Part shown: positions 43,016 through 53,388 of the stretch, in pieces | Numbering within the stretch: the first letter of the stretch is position 1 | Layout of the letters: each line of letters starts with the position of its first letter | Assembly: GCF_950295315.1 (NCBI RefSeq) | Contig: NC_080171.1 | Coordinates: 118,025,247-118,089,246, forward strand | Source of the DNA: Erinaceus europaeus | Taxonomy: Eukaryota; Chordata; Mammalia; Eulipotyphla; Erinaceidae | DNA: 64,000 nucleotides | Reading direction: 5' to 3' | Notes under the pieces: generated by a model | The model's input: the letters and a program-made list of their open reading frames with translations, nothing else | Database searches by the model: none | Told to the model about the DNA's origin: nothing | Translations under genes and position numbers: made by a program

Positions 43016-43325
43016 AGGGGGCTGGATGGCAGCACAGTAGGTTAAGGACCGGCATAAGGATCCCAGTTCGAGCCCCCGGCTCCCCACCTGCAGGGGAGTC
43101 GCTTCACAGGCGGTGAAGCAGGTCTGCAGGTGTCTGTCATTCTCTCCCCCTCTCTGTCTTCCCCTCCTCTCTCCATTTCTCTCTGTCCTATCCAACAACA
43201 ATGACAGCAATAATAACAACAACTATAAACAACAAGGGCAACAAAAGGGAAAAAAATGGCCTCCAGGAGTAGTGGATTCATAGTGCCAGCACTAAGCCCC
43301 AGCGATAACCCTGGAGGCAAAATTT
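43016..43325 (+). mobile_element. SINE-A long form, head shortened, joined to the RPL29 fragment
   Basis: 'ctggatggcagcacagtagg' head lacks about 22 bp between the boxes ('ggttaaggaccggc'). The B box 'gttcgagccc' and complete 3' block are present. Confidence 0.9.
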
Positions 43326-43519
43326 AAATTAAAAAATGTTTAATCTATGTATTGATCATTAACCATTATGTATACAGAGAAAGTGCTTTGGCAAATGTTT
43401 TACAAAGCTGCCATTTGCTAATGTTTTAAGACTGCTCATTTTCCCTAGAAGAAGACCACTTAATTTTACTCAATATTTAATGAAATACTAAAGGTTTCAT
43501 GACAAAACGTCTATCTACT
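43326..43519. other. Unannotated spacer
   Basis: No recognised feature. Confidence 0.35.
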
Positions 43520-43553
43520 GGGAGTCGGGCGGCAGCACAGCAGGTTAAGCACA
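43520..43553 (+). mobile_element. SINE-A head only (34 bp)
   Basis: 'gggagtcgggcggcagcaca' plus the A-box end 'gcaggttaagcaca', then an abrupt switch to a GATA/GGTA-rich stretch. No B box, middle or tail follows. Confidence 0.8.
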
Positions 43554-43852
43554 GATAAATATTTAGATAGGTAGGTAGATAAGAGGTTAAGGAAGCAGAC
43601 AGACAAGCAAATAGAGCAAGTAGGAAGGGGTAGACAGGTGGGGAGGTGAGCATGGAAGTCAGTGGGCTGTTCTGTGTATAGGCTCTTAGGTGAAAATGCC
43701 ACGTCACACATATTCATAAACATTTGATGCGACCTGAGAAATTTACCACAATATTCAACAGAAAAATACGTAACAAAACAGGATCAACCCCCATTGAGAG
43801 AAGTCATGCGTGAAGGTGACCAGGCACCGGAATGTGATAGGAACTACTACTG
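43554..43852. other. Unannotated stretch, GATA/GGTA-rich start
   Basis: 'gataggtaggtagataag' near 43566 is a short irregular tetranucleotide patch. Otherwise nothing recognised. Confidence 0.4.
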
Positions 43853-43866
43853 AAGGCAACATTCAG

Positions 43867-44181
43867 GGGCCGGGCGGTGGTGCACCCGGCAAAGCACATG
43901 TAGGACACACGTAGGGAGGGACACGTGCAAGGATGCACTCAAGGGCTTAAGTTCGAGCCCCCACTCTCCACCTGCTGCTGCGGGGACGCTTCACAAGTGG
44001 TGAAACAGGTCTGCAAGTGTCTATCTTTCTCTCTCCCTTTCTATCTCCCTCTATTTCTCTCTGTCCTACTGAACGACAAAAGAAAAGAAAGGGCAGGGTG
44101 GGGACAGGGGACACCAGAAGTGATAGATTCATAGTGCTGGCACCAAACCCCAGTGACTGGAGGCAAAAACAAAATAGAATA
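43867..44181 (+). mobile_element. SINE-A/B long form with 14-bp target duplication
   Basis: Direct repeat 'aaggcaacattcag' (43853-43866) and, with one change, 44182-44195. The head has a small insertion ('tgtaggacacacgtaggga'). 3' block present. Confidence 0.92.
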
Positions 44182-44195
44182 AAGGCAATATTCAG

Positions 44196-44734
44196 TCCTG
44201 ATAGCTACATGACAGCATGGGATATATTTAACACTGTTAGATCAAGAGCAAAGTCATCTGGAGAAATAATCTTGTCCTGACCTAGCAGCTCTTATAAAAA
44301 TACTTCGGGAAGCAGAACAGATTCCTCCACTGTGCATCCCAAACAGACCTGCTGTGTTCTTCAACGGTGAATCTCTGTGTCAGTCCTTGTCTATAAAAGT
44401 GAAATACATGACATTCAATCAATTCCTCAGATAATTTTCTGTGAGGCGCTAAGATAATGAAGTCCAGGTACATAGCTTTCTGATGATCTAACTCAAAGCT
44501 AAAGTCTATGTTTTGCACCGTTTTCTGTCTCTTATCAAGCAATGTTCACAGACAGGAAGAGCTCTCAGCGTGTGGGCATCCAGCACTCCATAAACATCTC
44601 AGCTGAGAAGCTGCAGATGTCCGGGAGTCAGATACTCCGAAGTTGAGAAGCCGGGCAGGAAAAGAAAAGTTGGAAATGAAAGGAGAAAATAACAAGAACT
44701 GGAAATGAAAGATTCTAGAATAGATTGTGGTGTT
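44196..44734. other. Unannotated stretch
   Basis: No repeat recognised. A minus-strand open frame of 86 codons at 44282-44542 has a plausible composition but no recognised family and no clear splice sites. Confidence 0.4.
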
Positions 44735-44961
44735 TTTTTATTAGTATCCTTATTTATTTATTGGATAGAGACATTCAGAAATCAAGAGGGGAAGGAGTAT
44801 TAGAGAGGGGGAGGGGGTGAGAGAGAGAGAGAAAGAGAGACCTGCAGGACCACTTCACCACACACGAAGCTTTCCCCCTGCAGATGGAGACTGGGATCTT
44901 GAACTTGGGTCTTTGTGCACTGTGATGCATGTACTCAACCTGGTGCGCCACCACCCAGCCC
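44735..44961 (-). mobile_element. SINE-B, antisense
   Basis: 'ggatagagacattcagaaat', 'cttgaacttgggtctttg', head complement 'ctggtgcgccaccacccagc'. Confidence 0.87.
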
Positions 44962-44980
44962 CTTAGATTCTGGGTTGTCT

Positions 44981-45241
44981 TTTAATATTTATTTATTTAT
45001 TTATTCCCTTTTGGTGCCCTTGTTGTTTTATTGTTGTTGTTATTAATGTCATTGTTGTTGGATAGGACAGAGAGAAATGGAGAGAGGAGGGGAAGACAGA
45101 GAGGGGGAGAGAAAGACAGACACCTGCAGATCTGCTTCACCGCCTGTGAAGCGACTCCCCTGCAGGTGGGGGTGGGGGGCTGGAACCCGGATCCTTGCGT
45201 TTTGCCACCTGCGCTCACGCTCTGCACTGCTGCCCGACTCC
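44981..45241 (-). mobile_element. SINE-A, antisense
   Basis: 'ccttttggtgcccttgttgt', 'ggataggacagagagaaatg', head complement 'ctgcccgactccc'. Near-repeat 'ttgtctttt'/'ttgtgtttt' flanks it. Confidence 0.92.
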
Positions 45242-45439
45242 CAAATTGTGTTTTATAGAATGTAAATTAACGTAAAGCTATTCCAAGTGCCAACCACAGT
45301 GGCTTCTTGAAAGCCTTTATTCTCTTTCTTAGATTCATTGGGAAGTTTCTGTGCTACCAACACACTAAGTTTCTACACATTTGTTTAGTAGGTTTATCTT
45401 CCAAAGTCTCTGACGGTCATGACTAAATGTGATTCTCTT

Positions 45440-45594
45440 TTCTTTTTAGACAGAGACACAAAGGCAGAGGCAGAGGGAAAGATACTACAGCACCAAGGTT
45501 TCCTTCCATTCTGTGAAAGCCAGTCTCAAACACGGCTCGCAGGCAAGGTAAAGCTGCACACTACCCAAATGAGCTGTTTCGCTGGCCTGGAAAT
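45440..45594 (-). mobile_element. SINE-D, antisense
   Basis: 'gacagagacacaaaggcaga', 'gtctcaaacacggctcgcag', 'aaatgagctgtttcgctggc'. Confidence 0.68.
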
Positions 45595-45667
45595 AGCCTT
45601 TTTTTTTTTTTCCCTTCAATTCCAACTGCAACTCAAACCAACAAAATCTTCACTCAAGAAGCAAAAG

Positions 45668-45954
45668 GGGAGTCGGGTAGTAGTGAAGTGGTTTAAGCGC
45701 ATGTGGCGCGAAGGGCCTAAGGATCCCAGTTCGAGCCCCCCCCCCCCCCCGCTCCCCACCTGTCACTTCAGGAGTGGTGAAGCAGGTCTGCAGGTGTCTG
45801 TCTGTCTCTCCTCCTCTGTGTCTTCCCCTCCTCTTTCCATTTCTCTCTGTCCTATCCAACAACGACGACATGGATAACAACAACAATAGTAACTACAACA
45901 ATAAAAAGACAAGGGCAACAAAAGGGAAAATAAATACCAAAAATTTTTTTTAAA
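45668..45954 (+). mobile_element. SINE-A with 12-bp target duplication
   Basis: 'aagaagcaaaag' (45656-45667) and, with one change, 45955-45966. A C15 run sits right after the B box. Confidence 0.92.
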
Positions 45955-46150
45955 AAGAAGTAAAAGAAGTACAGAAGATGTGGATCAACTTGTGTTTAAA
46001 TAAATGCATATTTAGTCTATTGGATATTTACTAATCTATGTATGTCAGGAACTGTGGTGGATACCAAACTTTCACAAATAAAGCGTGTCCTATACCCTCA
46101 TTAAGTTCACAGTTTCTCAGAGAAGAATGTATTGTTGACACACAATTCTT

Positions 46151-46351
46151 CATTTTACACATATATTTGACAAGACAGAGAGAAATGGAGAGGGTAGGGA
46201 AAGGAGAGGTAGGGAGGTGAGAGACACCTAAAGCATTGCTTCACTGCTCATGGAGCTTCCCCTTGCAAGTGGGGGTTGCGGGCTCGAACCTGGGTCCTTA
46301 AGCATGATAAAGTGTGAGCTCAGTCAGGTGCACCATCACTCAGCCCTTGGT
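46151..46351 (-). mobile_element. SINE-B, antisense, first of a pair sharing one target site
   Basis: Direct repeat 'acacaattctt' at 46140-46150 and 46352-46362. B-box complement 'gggctcgaacctgggtcctt'. Confidence 0.93.
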
Positions 46352-46362
46352 ACACAATTCTT

Positions 46363-46603
46363 TTTTTTTTAATATTTATTCCCTTTTGTTGCCCTTGTTT
46401 TATTGTTGTAGTTATTATTGTTGTTATTGTTGTCATCGTTGTTGGATAGGACAGAGAGAAATAGAAAGAGGCGGGGAAGACAGAGAGGGAGGGAGTAAGA
46501 TGTCTCCCCCTGCAGGTGGGGGATGGGGGCTCAAACCGGGATCTTTACACTGATCCCTGTGCCATGTGTACTTAACCTGCTCTGCTACAGCCTGACTCCC
46601 AAT
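46363..46603 (-). mobile_element. SINE-A, antisense, second of the pair
   Basis: Flanked by the same 'acacaattctt' at 46352-46362 and a third copy at 46604-46614. The middle lost about 40 bp (the 'gacacctgcagacctgcttc' part). Confidence 0.93.
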
Positions 46604-46642
46604 ACACAATTCTTAACAGGAATTCAAGCTCTTGAGTAAATA

Positions 46643-46683
46643 CTTTATCATAGTCTGTGCTTTGAGTACAGACTATGATAAAG
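46643..46683. repeat. Perfect 16-bp inverted repeat with 9-base loop
   Basis: Arms 'ctttatcatagtctgt' (46643-46658) and 'acagactatgataaag' (46668-46683) are exact complements around 'gctttgagt'. They could form a hairpin in DNA or RNA. Confidence 0.95.
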
Positions 46684-46749
46684 GAAAGAGTGGGTCCATA
46701 CTTAACTCTATGCATCTTACCTTACCTTCAAGAGTCTCAGATTTTAATA

Positions 46750-47396
46750 TGAGGGTCTATATACACTATTCCCAGATCCAGCTCTCCAGTCTTATTTTGA
46801 ACTCTGACACCATCTCACCAGACAATACATTGAGCCCACCTGCATGTCAGTTAGTTGTCAAGCTCAGGCAAAAATTAGTAAAGTCATGGGCCCCTTGGAA
46901 TATACCTAAAATTGACTTCCTAGCTTTATACAAAGTGGAGACCCCAAATCTCATCTGCTCTAGTCTTGCCTTTAGGTTCCTGATTATTTAACAATTTGTT
47001 CTGCTTTACATCTTAATGCTTTTCAGCCATCAAGTTGCAGACACTACCATGATGCCATCCTGACTTCCCTGGGGAAGACAACCTCACCAATGTGTCCTAG
47101 AACCCCACCTCCCCAGAGCTCTGCTCCACTAGAGAAATATAGAAACAGGCTGGGAGTATGGATCGACCTGCCAACGCCCAGGTCCAATGGAGAATCAATT
47201 ACAGAAGCCAGACCTTCCACCTTCTGCACCCTATAATGACCTTGGGTCCATGCTTCCAGAGGGATAAAGAGTAGGAAAGCTCCCAATGGAGGGGATGGGA
47301 TGAGGAACTCTGGTGGTGTGAATTGTATGGAATTGTCCAATCAAATTGTACCTCTTATCCAATGGAATTGTCTGTCATAATTAAATTAATATTAAA
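46750..47396 (+). mobile_element. L1-3E 3' UTR end
   Basis: Carries an upstream part ('gacaccatctcaccagacaa', 'gtcatgggccccttggaata'), then the standard module from 'gccatcaagttgcagacact' to 'tctggtggtgtgaattgtat'. Terminus 'attaatattaaaaatg'. Confidence 0.87.
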
Positions 47397-47467
47397 AATG
47401 AGCATCGATGCTTGTAAAATTTACCAATAGTAAGGGTTTTTTTTTTTATCTCCTAAAAATACATTTT

Positions 47468-47680
47468 AGGGTCCAGACAGTGGCATACCCAATTGAATAT
47501 GCATGGTGCAATGCCCAAGAGCCTGAGTTCAAGTCCCTGATTCCCACCTACAGTGGGGAAGTTCCACAAGACGTAAAGCACTGTTGCGGGTGTCTGTCTC
47601 TCCCTCTCAACCTCCCCCTTCACAATTTCTCTCTGTCTCTATCCAACAAACTCATGAATTTAAAAAAAAAACATTTCAAA
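47468..47680 (+). mobile_element. SINE-B
   Basis: Decayed head, 'gagttcaagtccctgattcc', CT-rich middle, 'atgaatttaaaaaaaaaa' tail. Confidence 0.83.
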
Positions 47681-48503
47681 GTACAAAACTTTCCCTGGGT
47701 GATATCGGAATCTGAGTGAACTGTCGTCATCTTGACAAAGTCACACAGCTATGGAACCAGTGGTTCACCCCACACAGAACTGTCACTTGTCATGAAACCC
47801 AGAACTGACATCTAGACATAACTTAGCGTTCACTCTTAACTCTCCTACGTGTTTCCTGTAATACATTCCATAAACTATTTCACTCAGCATATTTAAACAC
47901 TTTCATCAGCCTTAAAACTACCTTCTGGTTTCCAGATTCAGCCTTTGACCATTTTCAGCTTTTTTTCTTTTGTGATTTTTTTTTAATCAACTTGATGATA
48001 TTACCATCTTTTTCCACTTTTGTCAATCCCCACTAAAAAAAAAATTGCTTAGTTGTTTTATTTGTTCATCTTTGAACCTTTGCCTATCAAAACATCCAGA
48101 ATACACTATAAATATTCTAAGATATCTTTACATTTTTAAGGTAAATCAGGCTTTTAATACTTTTTTATTTTAGCAATTGGTTCCACTATTGACCACATCC
48201 TCTCCCCAGATTAGTGTAACATTTGAACTGTAGTGCATTTGCATAATCTGGGACAAACTTTAAAGAAACATGTAATTATTCACATAAAGTTCTTTGCATA
48301 GTTAGCTATTGATACTTGACGTAATTGAGTCCTAGTGTTCCTCGGATTTGTGCAGATGTTGCTTGGAATAATCTCCCAGAGCCTGGCCATGTATCAGAAA
48401 TGAAGACAGCAGTCTGTTCAGGCAAGATTTTAATCACAGCAGGAGAAGCAGTGTAACCACTAACTTTGGAACTTTGGAAGCACAGCATCAGCTTTTTGTT
48501 GTT
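47681..48503. other. Unannotated stretch
   Basis: T-rich in the middle. Perhaps an old antisense L1 trace ('atttcactcagcatatttaa' near 47877), but too weak to name. Confidence 0.4.
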
Positions 48504-48505
48504 AT

Positions 48506-48557
<52 letters not shown>

Positions 48558-48846
48558 TATTTTTTCTCTGCCTCCAGTGTCATTGCTGGTGCTCAGAGCC
48601 AACACTGGAACGAATCCACTGCTCCCGGAAGCCATTTTTCCCACTTTACTGCATAGGACAGAGAGAATTTGAGGGAGGAGGGGAAGAAAGGAAGAGAGAA
48701 AAACAGACGCCTGCAGACCTGCTTCACAGCTTGACAAGTGTCGCCCCTGCAGGTGGGGAGCCGGGGGACTCGAACCCGGATCTTTGTGGCATCCTTGCAC
48801 TTCATACTATGTGCGCTTTACTGGGTGCACCACCGCCCAACCCCCA
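48504..48846 (-). mobile_element. SINE-A long form, antisense, with (CTTT)n tail
   Basis: (CTTT)n of about 50 bp, then the 3'-block complement ('ctgcctccagtgtcattgct') and head complement 'ccgcccaacccc'. The tetranucleotide run grew from the SINE tail. Confidence 0.92.
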
Positions 48847-48865
48847 ACCTCAGTTTTCTATAACT

Positions 48866-49075
48866 CTTCCCTCAGATTAGAGACAGAAGTACCATACCTT
48901 GTCTTCTACTCCTGTCACCTGTACAAGAAGCCTTTCTTCCCTCAGATTAGAGACAGAAGCACCATACCTTGTCTTCTACTCCTGTCACCTGTACAAGAAG
49001 CCTTTCTTCCCTCAGATTAGAGACAGAAGCACCATACCTTGTCTTCTACTCCTGTCACCTGTACAAGAAGCATTT
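48866..49075. repeat. 70-bp minisatellite, three tandem units
   Basis: Three units starting 'cttccctcagattagagaca' at 48866, 48936 and 49006. Units differ at only two or three positions. Because 70 is not a multiple of three, the same peptide appears in three overlapping frames; this is not a gene. Confidence 0.95.
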
Positions 49076-49598
49076 CTTTGTTATTTTCTCACACATGTTC
49101 CTGTCTTACCAGTGTGACAATTCACAAGACAATTCTGCTTCAAAAGCAGAGGCACACAGCTCCACATTTCCAGGAGAGCGACTGTTTCCCTGCCGATCAG
49201 AACACTGGATTACCCGTGCACACTTCAATGTGCTTGGCTTGGTATACACACTGGGATCTAGCACAGTGTTCACTACCATAAGGTGAGGTGCGCACAGCAA
49301 GAATTACCTTGTTCTTGTTCTGACCCCACAACACTTCCCTGTGGGTCCACTGAGCAGAATAGTCAGTTAAGGCCTTTGTCTGATCAGTGGCAAGGTGCTA
49401 ACTAACCCCTAAGGGCCAATTAGATGCTCCCAGGTCCTCAGTTCTTGACCATCGAGTTCCAAAGACGGGCACAATGAGCCGCTCCATCTCAGCCCTCTCC
49501 TCCAGCTTTGACCTGGATGACGTCAGTAACCTATAGTATCCCAGTAAGTTCACCTGTGCTGAAGCCTGCCCAAGCTGGTTTCTGTCACTTGCCACCAA
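49076..49598. other. Unannotated stretch
   Basis: No repeat recognised. Short open frames only. Confidence 0.4.
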
Positions 49599-49610
49599 GA
49601 AACTAGTTAT

Positions 49611-49992
49611 GGGGTAGGGCGGTGGCGCAGCGGGTTAAGCGTACGTGGCGCAAAGCACAAGGACAGGCTTGAGGATCCTGGTTCGAGCCCCCGGCTCCCC
49701 ACCTTCGGGGGAGTCGCTTCACAAGCGGTGAAGCAGGTCTGCAGGTGTCTGTCTTTCTCTCCCCCTCTCTGTCTCCCCCTCCTCTCTCCATTTCTCTCTG
49801 TCCTATCCAATAGCAGCAACATCGATAACTATGATAATAACCACAACAACTATAAAAAAATAAAAATTTTTAAAAAACAGGGCAACAAAAGGGAAAGGAT
49901 GGCCTCCAGGAGTGGTGGATTCATGATGCAGGCACCGAGCCCCAGCAATAACCCTGGAGGCAAAAAAAAAAAAAGAAAGAAAGAAAGAAAAA
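49611..49992 (+). mobile_element. SINE-A long form
   Basis: Good A box 'ggtggcgcagcgggttaagc' and B box 'ggttcgagcccccgg', complete 3' block, A-tail turning into (GAAA)n. Near-repeat 'gaaactagttat'/'gaaactctagttat' flanks it. Confidence 0.93.
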
Positions 49993-50521
49993 GAAACTCT
50001 AGTTATACTGCCTTAGATCTCTGCTCTGCCTACCTCACAGATGACTGTGAGGGTTAAACCGACCAAACATATGGAGGCATGTTACTAACTATGAAGTTCC
50101 AGGTGGGTTTGGACATTTTTACCCTGTGGAGTCAAGCTATCCATGTGGGCACGCTGGGGGCCACAAGCCCCGGATGCTGTGAGATTTCCACCTTGTGGAT
50201 CTGCTGGATCCTGAGGTGAATTGTGCCGGGATCTCTCCAGGATGAGAATGTGCCCAGTGAGCTGCCCTTGCCCAGTGGGCATGATGTGCTAACTGGACTT
50301 GAGCACCCAGCCGGGCGGAACAGTCAAGGTGCCACTCCAGGCAGGCAGGAATGCAAGAAACATGAGCTAGATGAGTGGCCCACGGATTAGCTGGGGTAAA
50401 TCCTCCCAGCCAGCAGAGACCAACTACATAAACAGGGGCAACAGAATGTCAGAGGGAGCTTGATGGCCTGACGGACTGGGGATAAGTCAAATGGTGCAGA
50501 GGCTATAATTACCTTCATTGC
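49993..50521. other. Unannotated stretch, GC-richer
   Basis: 50090-50420 is GC-richer than its surroundings but shows no clear exon, CpG island or repeat. Confidence 0.4.
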
Positions 50522-50532
50522 GATGCTTTTCT

Positions 50533-50848
50533 TTCTTTTTTTAAATTTTTTTTATATTTACTTATTTATTTTCCCTTTTGTTGCCCTTGTTGGTTTTTTA
50601 TTGTTGTTGTAGTTCTTGTTGTTATTATTGATGTCGTCATTGTTGGATAGGATAGAGAGAAATGAAGAGAGGAGGGGAAGACAGAGAGGAGGAGAGAAAG
50701 ACAGACACCTGCAGACCTGCTTCACCGCCTGTGAAGCAACTCCGCTGCGGGTGGGGAGCCGGGGCTCCAACCGGGATCCTTACGCCGGTCCCTGCGCTTT
50801 GCGCCACGTGCGCTTAACCTGCTGCGCTACCGCCCAACTCCCAGTTGT
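50533..50848 (-). mobile_element. SINE-A, antisense, with 11-bp target duplication
   Basis: Direct repeat 'gatgcttttct' at 50522-50532 and 50849-50859. The head complement 'cgtgcgcttaacctgctgcg' is nearly undecayed. Confidence 0.94.
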
Positions 50849-50859
50849 GATGCTTTTCT

Positions 50860-51521
50860 AAATGCTGACCAGTTTGGACACTGGTTAAGCCTGCTGCTTT
50901 CTTGGCTTTCCTGTGTGGCTCTTTCCAGTCATGATATATGTGCCCAGAGGGGTTAAGTGTGCACTTTTAAAAAGAAAGGGCTTACAGTGAGAGTTCAGGG
51001 TGGGCTAGTTTGCTTGTCCTGCTGAAGAACTTCGGAGGATCACAGCAGAAGCTAAGCACTTCGTTCCCGTGGTTTTGAGTGTAGCACCTAGAAAACTGTC
51101 AATCCTGGGCTCAGTGCTGCTTTGAAATGAACAGAAATGTTTTACATAAATGAGTTTAAAGTTGTTCCCTTAGCTGACGCAGAATTAACTTCCCGACGTG
51201 GGGGTCTAGAATGCACAAGTCAGTCATAACCCTGCAGATCAGGACAATGTCAATTGCACAGAAACAGTCTCAACCACGTGCAAACTCAGAGCCCTCAGGG
51301 ATGATAGGAGTCTGACACTGGGGGCTGGTGCTGAAAAAAAGTCATTTTGACTGAGAGAAAAATTGCATACAAAGGTGTGGAAGCTAAAAACATTGAGGCA
51401 AGAGTTTCAATAGGGTAACTTGGGGAAAGTCACTCTTAATAAGTGATAAGGTCCAAGTTTGGGGCTTGATCTTAATGGCATGCCCACAGGCCAGAGAAAA
51501 GTCAGTGAACATTTCATTTCT
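50860..51521. other. Unannotated stretch
   Basis: No recognised repeat or coding signal. Confidence 0.4.
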
Positions 51522-51846
51522 TCTTTGCCATCTTTGGGACTATTGCTGGAGTTAAGTACCTGCACTGCTCCACCATTCCTGGAAGTCTTCCAAACTCTCT
51601 TTGCTCCTCCTCCTTCTCCTTCTCCTTCTTCTTCTGTGGTTTCTTCTCCTTCTTCTCTTAGAGATGTCAAGAGACAGAGAGAGGGAGAGAAGGGAGGGGA
51701 GGAGGGAGAGAAAGACAGAGAGAAGGAGAGATACCTGCAACAATGCTCCACCACTCATGAAGCTTCCCCCTTCAGGTGGAGACCAGAGGCTTGAACCCGG
51801 GTCCTTGCACATGGTAACAGTGGCTGCACCACCACCTAGCACTCAC
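51522..51846 (-). mobile_element. SINE-B long form, antisense
   Basis: 3'-block complement ('gggactattgctggagttaa', 'tgctccaccattcctggaag'), CTT-rich patch, 'gagatacctgcaacaatgct', head complement 'gctgcaccaccacctagcac'. Confidence 0.8.
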
Positions 51847-52603
51847 ACACACTTGATTTTTTTTTTTTTAGTCTGACGTGTATAAGCAGCATTATCGTCT
51901 ACAGGGACTGAGTGTCCTCAGATATGACTGGCATTGTAACGCCTAGCGGAAACAGCAGGCTGTAAGCGGCGCACAGAGGACTCACGAGGCTCCTGTGTGC
52001 ACAGACAGGACCATGAGCTGCGCCATGCCCCAGAGGGCTCCTGAGACTGTTCCAAGGAAACATCCCATGTTAAGCAGCTGGATTTTTCATTGCACCCAGC
52101 ATACCTTTTCCCTCCTATCAGACTCTCCACGATCCTGAAGACTGAGACTAGTTCCCCACCTTGGTGCTGTTTGCTTCATCCAAACAGATGCAGGTGAGCC
52201 CTGTGGGTACTGTCTCCGGATACGCAGAGCCACTGGGCTTTAGGCTGCTGGAGGCATGCAGGCATCTGACAGCAGCAGAAAGCCACTATCATGAATACTG
52301 TGCTCTCAGAACACATTCCACATTCCATAAAGACAGCGTCCTCAGTCTCTGGCCCCAAATGCACCTTCCTCAGAGCCAAGCCAGTCCAGAGAGCAGGTGG
52401 GAACAGATGCCATGACTTTTCTTTACTCTTGTCTCTTAGCCTCAGTGCTAGCCACGAAACAAAACAAAAGCAAATGACAGCACATCTCCATCAGCCAAAT
52501 ACAGACGCACCAAGCCCATGCTCCAGTGTCCAGAGAGCGCAGTCATTAATCTGCGGATAGCCAAATTTGGAATTCCAGTTCAAAAGAAATCAAGCAATGC
52601 ATA
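51847..52603. other. Unannotated stretch
   Basis: No recognised repeat. A donor-like CAG|GTGAGC occurs at 52191 on the plus strand, but no convincing exon precedes it. Confidence 0.4.
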
Positions 52604-53176
52604 TGTATGTAAAAATATATGTTTGTATTGTCTGGGGAGATGGTGTCAGAGTTGGGACTAGGACTAGAATTAGGAAAGTCATAGGTCCCTTGGAATAAAC
52701 CTAAAAAAGACTTCCTAGCTTCTTCCAAAATGGAGGACCAACCCCCAAATCTCATCTGCTATATTCTTACCTTTAGGTTTCTGATTATTAAACAACTTGT
52801 TCTGCTTTATATCTTAATGCTTTTCAGCCACCAAGTTACAGATGCTACCATAACACCAACCTGACTTCCCTGGGCAAATGACCTCACCAATATGTCCTAG
52901 AACCTCACCCTCCACCAGCCCTGCCCCACTAGGGAAAGAAAGACACAGGCTTGGGGTGTGGATCCACCTGCCAACACCAATATCCAGCAGAGAAGCCAGA
53001 CCTTCCACCTTCTGCTCCCCATAGATATCTTTGGTCCATACTCCCAGAGGGGTACTTCCATAAGGAATCTTCCGATGGAGGGGATGGGACACAGAACTCT
53101 GGTGGTGGGAATTGTATAGAATTATACCTTTTATCCCACAATCTTGTCGATCATTATTAAATCACTAATAAAAGGA
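52604..53176 (+). mobile_element. L1-3E 3' UTR end with short inverted 5' piece
   Basis: From 52665 it runs in sense ('gtcataggtcccttggaata' to terminus 'attattaaatcactaataaa'). Bases about 52616-52660 are the complement of the part that should lie just upstream ('gacaccatctccccagacaa' read on the minus strand), so the 5' end is inverted. Confidence 0.8.
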
Positions 53177-53196
53177 AAAAGCATGAAAAGCAAAAG

Positions 53197-53388
53197 GAGT
53201 CGCTTCACAGACGGTGAAGCAGGTCTGCAGGTGTCTGTCTTTCTCTTCCTCTCTCTGTCTTCCCCTCTTCTCCATTTCTCTCTGTCCTGTCCAACAATGA
53301 TGACATCAATAATAACAACAATAATCACTACAACAATAAAATAACAAGGGCAACAAAAGGGAATAAATAAATAAAAATTTAAAAAAGG
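53197..53388 (+). mobile_element. SINE-A, 5' truncated
   Basis: Starts at 'ggagtcgcttcacagacggt', so both promoter boxes are absent. The middle, AAC part and AAAT tail are complete. It lies just behind the L1 end. Confidence 0.9.

Noticed and set aside
44282..44542. 86-codon minus-strand frame of plausible composition
   Set aside because: I could not match it to any family or find convincing exon boundaries.
48866..49075. Tandem repeat considered as a CRISPR-like array
   Set aside because: Units are contiguous with no variable spacers, and the host is a mammal; it is a minisatellite.
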